Part shown: positions 42,921-52,900 of the stretch, piece by piece
Layout: each line of letters opens with the position of its first letter
Numbering within the stretch: the stretch's first letter is position 1
Source: Viola odorata
Lineage: Eukaryota > Streptophyta > Magnoliopsida > Malpighiales > Violaceae
Length of the DNA: 64,000 nt
NCBI GenBank assembly: GCA_963691705.1
Contig: OY829538.1
Span: 13,604,443 to 13,668,442 of the forward strand
Reading direction: 5' to 3'
The notes under the pieces: generated by a model
The model's database searches: none
What the model saw: the letters and a program-made list of their open reading frames with translations, nothing else
Told to the model about the DNA's origin: nothing
Program-made: the position numbers and the translations under genes

Positions 42921-43343
42921 ATGGCTGATTCATATGATCAGGTCTCCGATGAGCGAGAATCTCGTCCGACCCCTCCGACTACACCGGATTCTGACAATCC
43001 TCCTTCGCCGCCGTGCCGGAAGAGGCGATTGCCCCGCCGTGGAGGTCAGAAGAGGTCAAAGAAGAGGACGCGTTCTAAAACCACTTGCTGGTTTTCTTCT
43101 TTTTCAGCCCCTCCAGCTTGTGAGGGCAAAGAATCGTTTCCTCCTACTGATTGGTTTGAAGAGGTGATTCCTCCAAGCGGTACCATCGTGAAGGCGACAT
43201 CTCCTGATGTCAAGGAGGAATCCAAACCATTAATGCCAAGTCCGGAGCAAAAGGCTGACAAATCCCCTCTTTTTGCTGAGGAGCTTCCGCCCTCAGATGA
43301 GGAATACTGCTACTGGTCTTCTTACTGGCCTGATGATGATTGA
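42921..43343 (+). CDS. Antisense unit D of Tat-2, 140 aa, Pro-rich/basic/acidic protein
   Basis: MADSYDQVSDERESRPTPPT..., then a basic cluster (CRKRRLPRRGGQKRSKKR) that could act as a nuclear signal, a middle region, and the acidic, aromatic tail YCYWSSYWPDDD. The tail is also present at the end of unit D of Tat-3 (63764-63800, IYWPDDD). TATTTATGG lies about 77 bases upstream (42843-42851). It is intact here, shortened in Tat-1. No known domain; the conserved N- and C-terminal ends suggest short binding motifs, which is inference. Confidence 0.6.
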   Translation: MADSYDQVSDERESRPTPPTTPDSDNPPSPPCRKRRLPRRGGQKRSKKRTRSKTTCWFSSFSAPPACEGKESFPPTDWFEEVIPPSGTIVKATSPDVKEESKPLMPSPEQKADKSPLFAEELPPSDEEYCYWSSYWPDDD

Positions 43344-43824
43344 TTCCTCCTTGGACAACCCTTTGTAGATGTTGTATGGCTCGTTATTAAATGAAATGAT
43401 GCTTTGCTTTTTAGTCTTACATGCTCGGGCGTTAGCTCCTCTTTAGATGGCTATTGCTGAGAAACTAACTGTTGCTTCGATGTAATCGCTTGCAACCAAT
43501 TGTCAGTAACTACCTTCTTCAGAAGATATAAATGCTTGGACATAAATACCCTTCTAAGGTCTTTTACATGTGTCAATTTTGCTTTGGGGTGTGTCCCATT
43601 TTTACAGGCTGTTCAATTTTTGAACCCAACCTTTAAAAGGGGGCAACTGCTCTCTTTTAATACTCTTTGATCGCGCTTCAAAATTTTCTCCTTCTCTCTC
43701 TCTAAGTTTTCTGCTTCGAAGGGAGTTACGACCACCGTTCGCCGGCGCCGACGGTTTTGTCCACCGCCTTCTGTTCAAGGTACTTCGCTTCTTTTTCCTC
43801 AGATTTTCTTCTTGCTGATTCATT

Positions 43825-45957
43825 ATGAGTACCTCTAGGATACCCAAGGATTCTCAGTGGCCTCTGGCCATGAATAGGTCTTTGAGGAGTCTCTAGACTC
43901 TCCAGCGACCCATAGATTTAGAAATTGAGAGAACACCCAGTATTTTTGTTGATCAAGCTGTTTTGGACGCAGAGTTGGAGGAAAATAGTATCTTTTTCCC
44001 TCCCGGTTACTCCGTCAGAATTCCTGATGCCGGTCATCGGCTTCATGACCCTCTATCGGGGGGCGATAGGATGGTATATTTTAGCATGTTCCTCTATGGC
44101 TTTCACTTTCCCATCCATGAAGCAGTGAAAGGTTTATTAGTTCGATATGACATTAACCCGGCTCAGATTACGCCTCCTTCTTGGTGCGGGATTCATGCCT
44201 TCATTCGTATTTGCGAGTTACGGGGTGTTCTTGTCCCTTCTGTCAATCTATTCCGCAAGTTCTTTAGCATTAGGTGCCGCAACTGTGTGGTAGATATCAC
44301 TCCAAGGTGGAATAACGCGTTGGTGCAGTCATTCTGGCAGAAATTTTAGGGCTTCGAAGAGACTGTGGCCGATTGGAAAAGCGGTTTCTTCATCGTGAAG
44401 TTGCCTTTCGGCCCTTTGCCTAGGGGCTTAAATCAGTGTCTTAATGACTCCATTTGGACAAACCCGTCAACAGTATCCAAGGAAGAGCTTCGACAAATGA
44501 ACATGTTGCTAGAATTGAACTCGTCCTTTCGCATTCGAGAGTTTGCCTTGCACAGGCTTATAGAGAAGTGCACTATAAGTAAGTTTCTTTCCTCCTGTTA
44601 TCGCTTCGGCTAATTCACTGTTCTGATATGCCTTGTCGACAGGTGACCCTGGAAATCAACCATCGGGCGATAAGGACGTTCCTCTGAACGTGAGGTCGCT
44701 TCAATTGCTGCCGCCATCTCCTCCACCTGAGAGTTCCAGTCAACCTGTCGTTCCGCCAAAAAGAAAAGATTCAAAACCGTTGCCCGGCGCGGTATCTCTG
44801 GTAGGACATCCCGCTTTCTCGAGAACTGGTTACCCATTCGGAATAAAGGAGTGACTCCGAATCATCCTAAGACTGATGTAACTAACAGCGGCAGCTAAGA
44901 CATGGATACCGACACCGGGCTTCGTCATGCTTCCGCGGCTCAGCGGAAGAAGCTAAGAATGGGAAATAGCAATCCAGTCACTGAGGCTGCTTCGAAGGAG
45001 GCTAACGAGACCCCTGCCACTGGGGTTGATCTTCATGGTGGTGCAAGTACTTCCAAAGCGGCGACAACAGCTGAGGCGTCAACCGACATTCCTCCTGATA
45101 CTTTCGAGGTTCCGCCAGAGGTCAACCTTCCTCCTTCAACTGCCACTCCTGACTCACCTATCTCTTCTTTCATTCCTGATGTCACTGTACCGAATCTTGA
45201 ACCTGCCGCTACTCCTGACCCTCTGCCAAATGGCCTTCCGCCCTTATTTTGCACTTCTATCTCAGGAGTCGGTGGTTCCGCTGAAAATCACTCTCCTCCC
45301 TTTACCGCCAATCTGTCCTCTCAAGGTCCTCAAGGAGTCACCTCCTACCGTCTGGATCTGTCTACCTTTGGCACCAGCGGGTTCCGCGCACTGGGAATAT
45401 CGGACCCGCTATCGAGAAGCGAGCCGGTGGGCTCTATTGTAGGTGCGATATTTGGCTCTCCCGAAGATAGGGAGGAGATGTCAGAGCTTCCTCTGGAGGT
45501 TCATCGCAAACGCGCTTTGAATAACGTGCTGGCTAGCTTCCGCATACTGAACTACTTTCTCGATATCCATGGTGACAAGGTTCGAGGTTCCCCTGCTAAG
45601 GAGGCTGAGTTGACGCGACTCTAGAGCGACACCCAAGCAGAGCTCAATGACTGTTGTGCCGAATTGGCCAGAGAGAAGTCGATAGGGAAGGCCAAGATAG
45701 AGCTTCTGGAGGCCGAATTGGCGGCTGCCGACAAAAGAAACTCTCTCCTTCATGAAGAGATATCGGCCCGCGATGCGAAGCTAGCAAGGATGCCCAATGA
45801 GATATCGCGCTGGAAAGACAAGGCGATACGAGCCCTTGTCGCTGGATTCCCAGATTATTATCGCAGCGAGGCTTTCGATCCTGCCAAGATAGCCGATTAC
45901 GCCTTCGAGAAATTAAAGGACATAGATGTCGGGGGCGACAAAGGAGTTCTTCCGTGA
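43825..45957 (+). pseudogene. Antisense gene A of Tat-2, Transposase_28-like, broken
   Basis: Exon 1 43825-44578, intron 44579-44642 (GTAAG...CGACAG), exon 2 44643-45957. The Transposase_28-like domain has FFPPGYSVRIPDAG, RMVYFSMFLYGFHFP, INPAQITPPSWCGIHAF and WKSGFFIVKLP. Exon 2 encodes a Pro/Ser/Thr-rich linker, RKKLRMGNSNP, and a C-terminal coiled coil (REKSIGKAKIELLEAELAAA). Lesions: TAG 43894-43896, TAG 44347-44349, a frame change before TGA 44852-44854, and TAG 45622-45624. CTTTAAAAGG at 43631-43640 is conserved with Tat-1 as a possible TATA. The intact homologue is in Tat-3. Confidence 0.75.
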
Positions 45958-46360
45958 TGGGCATAAGGCAGCGTTTGAAAGCTTTTATTTTTCTTCCAAC
46001 ATTAGTTTCATTTGGCTTGTAATAATTGATAACGCTTGTATAATAACGACTGTCATTCCATTCTAAATAACAATTAATTTACTTCTTGGCGTTATCTCGC
46101 TGATTACATCATCATGCTTGACCTCTTTTTGATAAAGTGATTCTGTTTTTTCGGAGCATTTAATGCTCAGGATCCCCCCATTAATACGAGCGAGGGATCA
46201 GGGTGGTTCAGAGACACGTGTCTGCTCATCAGGACGCTAGGGCTAGCGTGATTTGATAGGATCAAAGCGTCTTCTCGCCTTTCTAGGGTTGTACTCATTG
46301 CTCATGCCTGTCACGCGCGTGGCGACAGTTCCAGTAGTCATTTCTCTTAGCCTCTTAGGG

Positions 46361-46368
46361 TTATAAAA
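46361..46368 (+). promoter_or_regulatory. TATA-like box of antisense gene B (Tat-2)
   Basis: TTATAAAA in CTTAGGGTTATAAAACCC, 180 bases before the ATG. Tat-3 has GGGTTATATC at the matching distance (about 180 bases) on the minus strand, 60651-60663. Confidence 0.5.
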
Positions 46369-46540
46369 CCCAACACTTTATTTCTTTTTTCCACTTTCGA
46401 TAATCTGTTTCTTCGCATCTTCTTGAATCGTCTTGCGTTTCTGGTTTTCGTCTCCTGGGTACTTCGATTTTCTTCTTCAAAAAAGGTACTTCTTTATTCC
46501 TTTTGCTATCTTCTTCATCTTTTTATTTTCTTTCTTCACC

Positions 46541-48952
46541 ATGGGCAAAAGAAAAACTCGTGCTTATGGGTCTAAATCCATTGATGAAGAAAAATTAGAA
46601 ACCATAGCCAGCACCATTACTTCTTCTACCATTCTTCATAAACATCTGACCGATCATGGTGCTAAAATCCCGGAGGGCTTCGAGGTTTCTATCGCCCCTG
46701 CATCTTTACGCCTAAACAACGTTCTGACCGGTAAACGCAGAATCTTGTATGCCCAGATGTTCCGCTATGGTTTTCGGTTTCCGGTTGACCCTTTTATCCA
46801 AGAGTTGCTCACCTCTCTAGATCTGAGCCCTGTTCAATTGGCTCCAAATGCCTACTGCAGCATTTATGCTTTTTTAGAACTCTGCAAGTACAAAGGAATT
46901 ACGTCTCCTTCCCTTACATTGCTCAAGTCTTTATTTCGGATATATAACCGTCGAGGTGTGATAGAGATATCACCCCGTTATAATGACGATTCGCTCAAGA
47001 ATTTCACCTGGAAGCTCCTTCATTTAGAGTCTTCCATCGATAAATGGAAAGAGCAGTTTTTTGTTATCGAGACTCCTGAGGTTCCGGATGCGTGGTGGCG
47101 GTCTGGTTTCAACCAGGGCGTCAAGGATCGTGCTTGGCGCCGGGAGCCTCTTAACGAGACAGAACAAGGCTGGTTTGATAAGTTACTTGAACTGGAACTC
47201 AACGTTCACACCCGCCTTCTGGCTTGCGGGACCGATATCCGAGCCTGCGTTAGATGTGAGTGTCGTGTCACTTTTTGGCTTTCAACATTAGTACTAACGC
47301 TAACGTTGTCTTGTGCTTTTGCAGCGACTGATCCCGACTACATTCCCGAGAGCGTTAGGAGGCGCTTAAGAAGGCTTCAGCAAAGGGGGGCGGTTGATCA
47401 AACGACCGCGGCTGTTAATATCGCCACCACTTCCGTTGTTCCCCCTGTTACCGTCGCAATTCCCCATACGTCTTCTGCTTCCGTTGACGAGGAAACCGAC
47501 ACCATTCCTGTTGGTATTCCTGTCATATCAATCGTTGCTCTTCCTGTTCAGCCAGCTGCTCCCAAGGCTTCTGCTAAAGGAAAGAAGAAAAGGAAGACAA
47601 GGAGCGTTGCCACCCTTCAGCCACCAGTTTTGCCTTCTTTGGACGCATTTGGCTCCTCGGAAGTACCTACCGCTGAAATGGTAAGTGCAACTGTCGCTTG
47701 ATACCTCTTGCGCTATTTTTCGATACCTTTCTATATTTTCTTTTGTTTTTGATCATTTTTCTTCATAGGATCCTTCTGGTGCCTCTACTCCTTCACCGTC
47801 GCGAGGCAATATAGACTTGAGGCGTATCCTGACTCAACCAAGGAAGAGGCAGCGGTCCAATGGGGCGGGTGCAAGCCGGTCCTCAAGTCAAGCTGATGTC
47901 GGGGAGGGGCCTCAAATCATCCTTGACTCTTTAACACCTCCCCCGGCCCAGGCCACTAGCATTTTCGAGGGCGTGGCCATGCCTGGGCCTTTTGAGACTT
48001 CTCCGCCTTCGTTTGGTTCAGAAGTTCCTCTCTATTCTTCTAACGTGGTCTACAATGATGAGTTGTCGGGGTTCACCTCCTATCAGTCTCAGGAAACATT
48101 CGGGCCCCAAGGAGGTTCCGCTTCTAACCAGCCTCCCTCTCCTGCCGCCGTGGTCTTTGTTCCTTCAGATGCTTCTTCGCTTAAGCGCTTTGGTGAGGGG
48201 ACAATAGTGTCCAATCTTCTGGCTGACGTAAGCTCATATAACGCCACTGGGCCTATCACTCATCAAGTAGATATGACTACATTACGCAGTTCAGGAATCG
48301 CGACCATGGGGGCGATAACTCAGCTGTTACTGCTTCGTTCTTGACTGCCCACATGCTAACGTCTCCTGAAGAATGAAGCACTTTTGCTGCTGAGGGAGAC
48401 GGAGAGCAGGCTGACTTGCTGCACTCTAACCTTTTCACTGGTTTCCTTCGGTTTCATCACTATACTGAGTGCATGTCACAAAAGACGGCTGACCTTGCTG
48501 CTTCCGCAGCCAAGCTTTCACAGGAGCAAGAGGAGAAACGGAGGATGTTGGAAGAGCGAGACAGGTGTATGAAGGCCCTGGAAGTAGCCAAAGAGGAAGT
48601 GAGAGAGGCAAAAGAACAGTTGGCCGCTTCTAACGCCGCCCTGTCGGCTGAGCGGTCAAAGAGTATCGCCCTCGAAGGAGAGAAAGCAGCCTTGACCGAA
48701 GAGAAAGCAACCTTGGCGGGAGAAAAAGCGGCACTTGAGGAGGAGACAGTCATTAAGTGTCTGTGGTATGTTGAAAAGACGGCTTCCATCATGGCTGACT
48801 ACTTCGTGGAGATTCACGGTGAAGAATTTTACGAAGGTGACGCCGTTTCTAACGCCTTCTTGAAGAATTCTTCTGATCTTAATGACGAGGGCTTTCGCTT
48901 GGCCAGATCGGAAAGTTACCCCGAGCGGGGGATTTCAGAGGGCTGGTTGTAG
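46541..48952 (+). pseudogene. Antisense gene B of Tat-2, Transposase_28-like, three exons, frameshifted in exon 3
   Basis: Exon 1 46541-47255 begins MGKRKTRAYGSKS and holds the domain (RRILYAQMFRYGFRFPVDPF, SPVQLAPNAYCSIYAFLELC, YKGITSPSLTLL). Intron 1 is 47256-47324, with the branch-type string TACTAAC at 47292-47298. Exon 2 47325-47680 (RRRLRRLQQRG, KGKKKRKTR); intron 2 47681-47768. Exon 3 starts at 47769 and ends with a long coiled coil (SALE-type repeats such as EGEKAALTEEKATLAGEKAA) and a conserved C-terminus. A frameshift near 48310-48345 and TGA 48374-48376 disrupt exon 3. Exons 1 and 2 are open. It is the paralogue of gene A next door. Confidence 0.78.
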
Positions 48953-49289
48953 CTAGGGTGTCGTCACCCTTTCTTTTTTGTGAGGATTGGGCGCTATCCT
49001 TTTTTGTTCATCCTTGTATATTTTTGCGACCCTTCGTGGGTATTAAACGATGACACTTTATGATATTAACTTTCGTTGTTGCTATTTTCCTTTTCTGTAT
49101 TTCATTTTCTTTGAACTTTTTGCCTCGCAGCCGCCGCGTCCTTATCATCCTAATCATGCTAATGGGCTTTGTCAGGTTTGACTTAACCACTGTCCGGCCC
49201 CGACAGAAAGGACGTTCCAGAAAAAGAAGCATTCTTCCTTCTTCCCTTGATTAAAAGAGATAACAGACAGGGTCTTTAGGCCCCATAAA
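48953..49289 (+). other. Spacer 3' of gene B
   Basis: T-rich sequence after the gene B stop, with TATTAAA at about 49039-49045 as a weak polyadenylation-type signal. No other feature. Confidence 0.4.
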
Positions 49290-50110
49290 CCATGTCAAAA
49301 TCGGCCCGATTGGGTTTACGTCCATTTTGTTGACGAGTTGCATAATCCTCCTATCGCCTCGAGGGTCACGATCTCCATCAGTCAGAGATATCCTGCACAC
49401 TCTCAATTAATAATTATTAGTAAGAGATATGCGATAATGGACACAAGTTTCCCGTAGGAGCCAATCCGCCGCCATTTTAGGGTATAGGTGTCACTTGTTA
49501 TCGGTTTCTCCACCAGCCCACTTCGCCAGGGATTCCGCATCTGGTTACTTGCTAGGATTTTGCGATTCTTCGTGTTCCCACGTTATCACGATTGGCCGAA
49601 AAGTGCCTCTCCTTAGTGAGCCGTCTGATCAGGACAGGTCGTCACCAAGTTAGGATTTTTCACTTTCGGCGTTATCCTCACATCTCGGAATCGTGCCCTC
49701 ACTTAATGAGCCGTCTATATTAGCCCGGTCACAAGGATAGGATTTTCACTTCCCAAATGGAGTTAGTATCTCCCTAGGGTGTGCCTCTCCTTAACGAGCC
49801 GTCTCCATGAGAATAGTCGTCATAAGGATTGGGCTTTTTCACCTTCAGGAATCCCGGGGCGTGCCCTCACTTAGTGAGTCGGTGGATCAGGACCAACCAT
49901 CACAAGGATAGGACTTTTCACTCCCGGGGGTGTCGGGATGTGCCTCGTCTTATGGCCCCACACGTGGCTACCACAAGGATAGGACTTTTCACTCCCGACG
50001 CTAAATATTTGGTGTGCTAGGGCATGCCCTCACTTAGTGAGTCGGTGGATCAAGGCCGACCATCACAAGGATAGGACTTTTCACTCCTGGCAACCTCTTT
50101 TTTGTTTTTC
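49290..50110 (-). repeat. Hypervariable tandem-repeat block of Tat-2
   Basis: At least six diverged copies (starts near 49604, 49693, 49782, 49861, 49938 and 50023) of a 75-90-bp unit: GTGCCCTCACTTAGTGAGTC ... CACAAGGATAGGACTTTTCAC. The reverse complement of the same unit recurs in Tat-3 at 56860-57330. Tat/Ogre-type elements are known for tandem repeats between pol and the 3' LTR, which fits this position. Confidence 0.75.
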
Positions 50111-50230
50111 TCATCACCTGCACACACACACGCAGCCGCGAAACACAAAAAAGCTCATTATTCGAGCGTTAGGATAGGTTAGGGCTGGCGTTAGTAAAGG
50201 GTGCAGAGATAAATCAAAGTCTAGCATGAT
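50111..50230. other. Tat-2 sequence up to the Tat-3 insertion point
   Basis: Short non-coding tail with (CA)n at about 50118-50130. It ends ...CTAGCATGAT directly before TGATAACAATCC, the start of the Tat-3 LTR. ATGAT (50226-50230) would be the left 5-bp target duplication. Confidence 0.5.
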
Positions 50231-50802
50231 TGATAACAATCCACCTAAAAGAAAGGGTATTTTCGTCTATCACCCGGTGGGAAGAGGCATAGCTACTGTT
50301 TCACACCACCACGGTAGGGACAAGATTGCTACCTTCCTCAAAGGCTAACGCTACAGGGGCTAACGGGGCCCTACCGGCTCCTCTCACGGACCTCCTGCTT
50401 GGTTCAAGGAGTTATCTCACCCCCAGAGGAAACCACGCGTCAGGATTAACGCTCCGGCCACTATCCTACCGCGGCAATATCTACCTAAACACCTACCGCC
50501 GAGGTAGCGTATCACGATAAGGGCGAACCACAGACCCTAACGCGAGCGATAGCTCCGTACCCGTTTACTCGGGCGGGAACGCCCCCTTTCTTCTATAAAT
50601 ACCTCCCCTACAAAGGAGGCAGTTAAGCGGACTTGACTAGACAAAACTCTGCCAATTTCAGTACACCTACTGACTTAAGCATCGGAGTGTTTCCGCCGGA
50701 GACCCCCTCCGGTGCATTGCAGGTACCGTGGACCGTCGCGCACACTGATCTGAGAAGAGCTGCTCCGCCATACATCCTTCGGCAGAAGACAAATTATTAT
50801 CA
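50231..50802 (+). repeat. 5' LTR of Tat-3
   Basis: 572 bp, TGATAACAATCC...AAATTATTATCA. TATA box TCTATAAATACC at 50592-50603, preceding CTTAAGCATCGGAGTGT and CCCCTCCGG...TTGCAGGTACC, which are conserved in the minus-oriented LTRs of Tat-1 and Tat-2. Transcription would start near 50625-50635 (inferred from the TATA). Confidence 0.85.
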
Positions 50803-50805
50803 AAT

Positions 50806-50823
50806 TGGTGCTCTCGTTGAGAG
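50806..50823 (+). promoter_or_regulatory. Primer-binding site of Tat-3
   Basis: TGGTGCTCTCGTTGAGAG begins three bases after the LTR end. A TGG start a few bases inside the LTR is the expected primer site form. I did not identify the tRNA. Confidence 0.55.
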
Positions 50824-50887
50824 TTTTGGTTCTATTAAGTGAGCATCCTTAATAACCAAGCTCCTCCTCCCCGAAGCTAGAAGGATT

Positions 50888-52900
50888 ATGGCCTCAGAGT
50901 CAGATCCGGCGCTGTCCCGAACTTCCAACATCCCATACAACACCCGCAGACGCTTGTTTCCCTTCGCTACCTCTGATGCCCCCACCCCAGGGCAGGACGT
51001 CGCTGCAGGAGAGTTAGATCTTCCTCGCGGGTCAAGTTCAGAAGAAGTTACATTCCAGATTTGCTCTCCCTTCTCCCATATAGCAGGAACCAGCCATCCT
51101 ACCCCCCAACCGGGAAGATCTATGATAGGAGAAGCGGACAACCCCCTCGTGAATTCAATAGCAGCTCTCCAAGCTCAACTGGATCAACTGACAGAGATGG
51201 CTGCTGGATTTACTCCTCATGCCTCAAGACCTGGTGTGTCCTCCCAAGTAATTTTCACCCCGTCCCTTGTCACCGAACGACCCTTATCGCCCCAACAGTC
51301 TAGGGCACTTCTGTCCTCCTTACCTTTCCCCTTGGCCACCATAAACGTCCCACTATTCATGCGCGGACCGGCCGACCATTCTGGACAATACAGGGGAGGA
51401 ATCTCTATCCCCGAAGTAGTCCGCCAGCTTGACGAGTATAGGGAGCCCTGGGATGATCGACGGGGAGATATAGTGAGAGATCCATATCCTAGATACAGCG
51501 AGAGATCTAGCAGCAGAAGTCGAGGAGCTCGAACTCCAAGGAGCCGTAGTCGTTCTCCTAGGAGACATCAGGAATATGATCCTCAAAATCCCAGATACGA
51601 CGCTGAAATTCCACATCAGCGTCAGCCTCGTAGGATCCCCGATGCTAACGTGGGTCATCCATTCAGCTACCGTGTCAGGCACCACAGAGTCCATCGACAT
51701 GTGAAACTCCCAGCAGAATCATATGACGGCACAAAAGATCCCATTTCTCACCTCAATAAGGTGAAGGATTTCGTGCAATTCCAAACGCGCAGTGACGCAG
51801 CATTGTGTCAAATTTTCATAATGACGCTGTCAGGAGTGGCACGTCTATGGTTCGAGGGGCTCCCCGCCGGGTCTATCGATAATTTTTCTCAGTTGGAAGA
51901 AAAATTCAAAAGTCAGTTTAGCACGGCTATTCCTATCAGAAAGTCAGCAGCTGCGCTGTTCGATATCCATCGAAAACCACAAGAATCGTTGAACGATTTC
52001 TTAGGTCGATTTGATCTTGAAATGTCCCTAACGCCGGGGGTCACTATCAATTTTGCGATTGAGGCCCTGAAACGCAATTGTCGATACAGTAAACTGAAAG
52101 ATACGCTAACGGTGGACCCCCCCAACGACCCTGGACGCATTGAGGTTGAAAGCGCATAACTATGCGAGAATGGAAGAGGAAGAAAATAGAGAATGGATCC
52201 AAGCCATGTCGACGGACCCATATGTGGCCCCTAACGTCTTGAACAGCAATGCCCCTGACGCTAAACCCACCGAGGATCCCGGGCAGCGGAAAGAACATAA
52301 CACCAAGACCTCTAACCGGCAGAGAGGCAATTTCTCAAAAGGAAGACCTGGAGGATCCCCCACTTGGAAGCAAACGGACCCGCCAAAGGGCCGGATATAC
52401 GATCCTGACCTCCCATCTCTCATACTCCCAAGGGCGGAGATCTTAGCAATAGTCCAACAGAGAAATTTGCCTATCCGTTACCCAGCTCCCGTGAAACCAG
52501 GAGTAATCATGGGAGGAAGAGAAAATGCATACTGCAAATTCCATAAGGTCAAGGGACACTCAACAGATGTATGCAGAGAGTTAAAATCGGCTATAGAGCG
52601 ATTGGTCGAAGAGGGCTATCTTGGGGAATTTGCCACAAAGGCCCGAGAGGAAGCCAGAAACAACCCAACTGGAAATACAACTGAGCAGAGGCAAGCGCCC
52701 TCGCACGCTACAGGGGCTAACGCAGTTCCCCTCGGGCCAAATAGAGAAGCGCTCGCTATCGATAGTGACCAAATACCCATGATAAATATCATTGCAGGAG
52801 GAGCACCCTATTGCAAGGAAATTATGCCGCAAACGCCCAACCCTGGAGAAAAGCGCAAACGGGAGAGCGCGCAAATGAAAATCGAGGCGATAAGCGCCTT
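50888..52900 (+). pseudogene. Tat-3 Gag, frameshifted
   Basis: Starts MASESDPALSRTSNIPYNTR. An Arg/Ser-rich stretch (SSSRSRGARTPRSRSRSPRR) is followed by the capsid-type Retrotrans_gag region from about 51715: YDGTKDPISHLNKVKDFVQF, ARLWFEGLPAGSID, SLNDFLGRFDLEM. The frame stops at 52157-52159, but the homologous downstream part (HNYARMEEEENREW) is in the next frame. The shift coincides with a run of seven C at 52117-52123. A CX2HX5HX4C knuckle, CKFHKVKGHSTDVC, is near 52530-52575. A programmed shift cannot be excluded, but a one-base indel in the C run is simpler. Confidence 0.8.

Larger units (their letters stand above)
40707..50230 (-). mobile_element. Tat-2: 3' half of a minus-oriented Tat-like gypsy element with antisense cassette
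   Basis: Read right to left: tandem-repeat block (49290-50110), antisense genes B, A, D, C (on the plus strand), 3' LTR (41206-40707). Pol and the 5' LTR are not in the window, because at 50231 the 5' LTR of Tat-3 begins in the opposite orientation. The simplest reading is that Tat-3 inserted into Tat-2. The rest of Tat-2 should then lie beyond 64000, after the 3' LTR of Tat-3. Confidence 0.8.

Noticed and set aside
52140..52170. Separate gene starting at a TTG near 52140
   Set aside because: The downstream frame is the continuation of gag after a one-base shift at the C7 run, not a new start.
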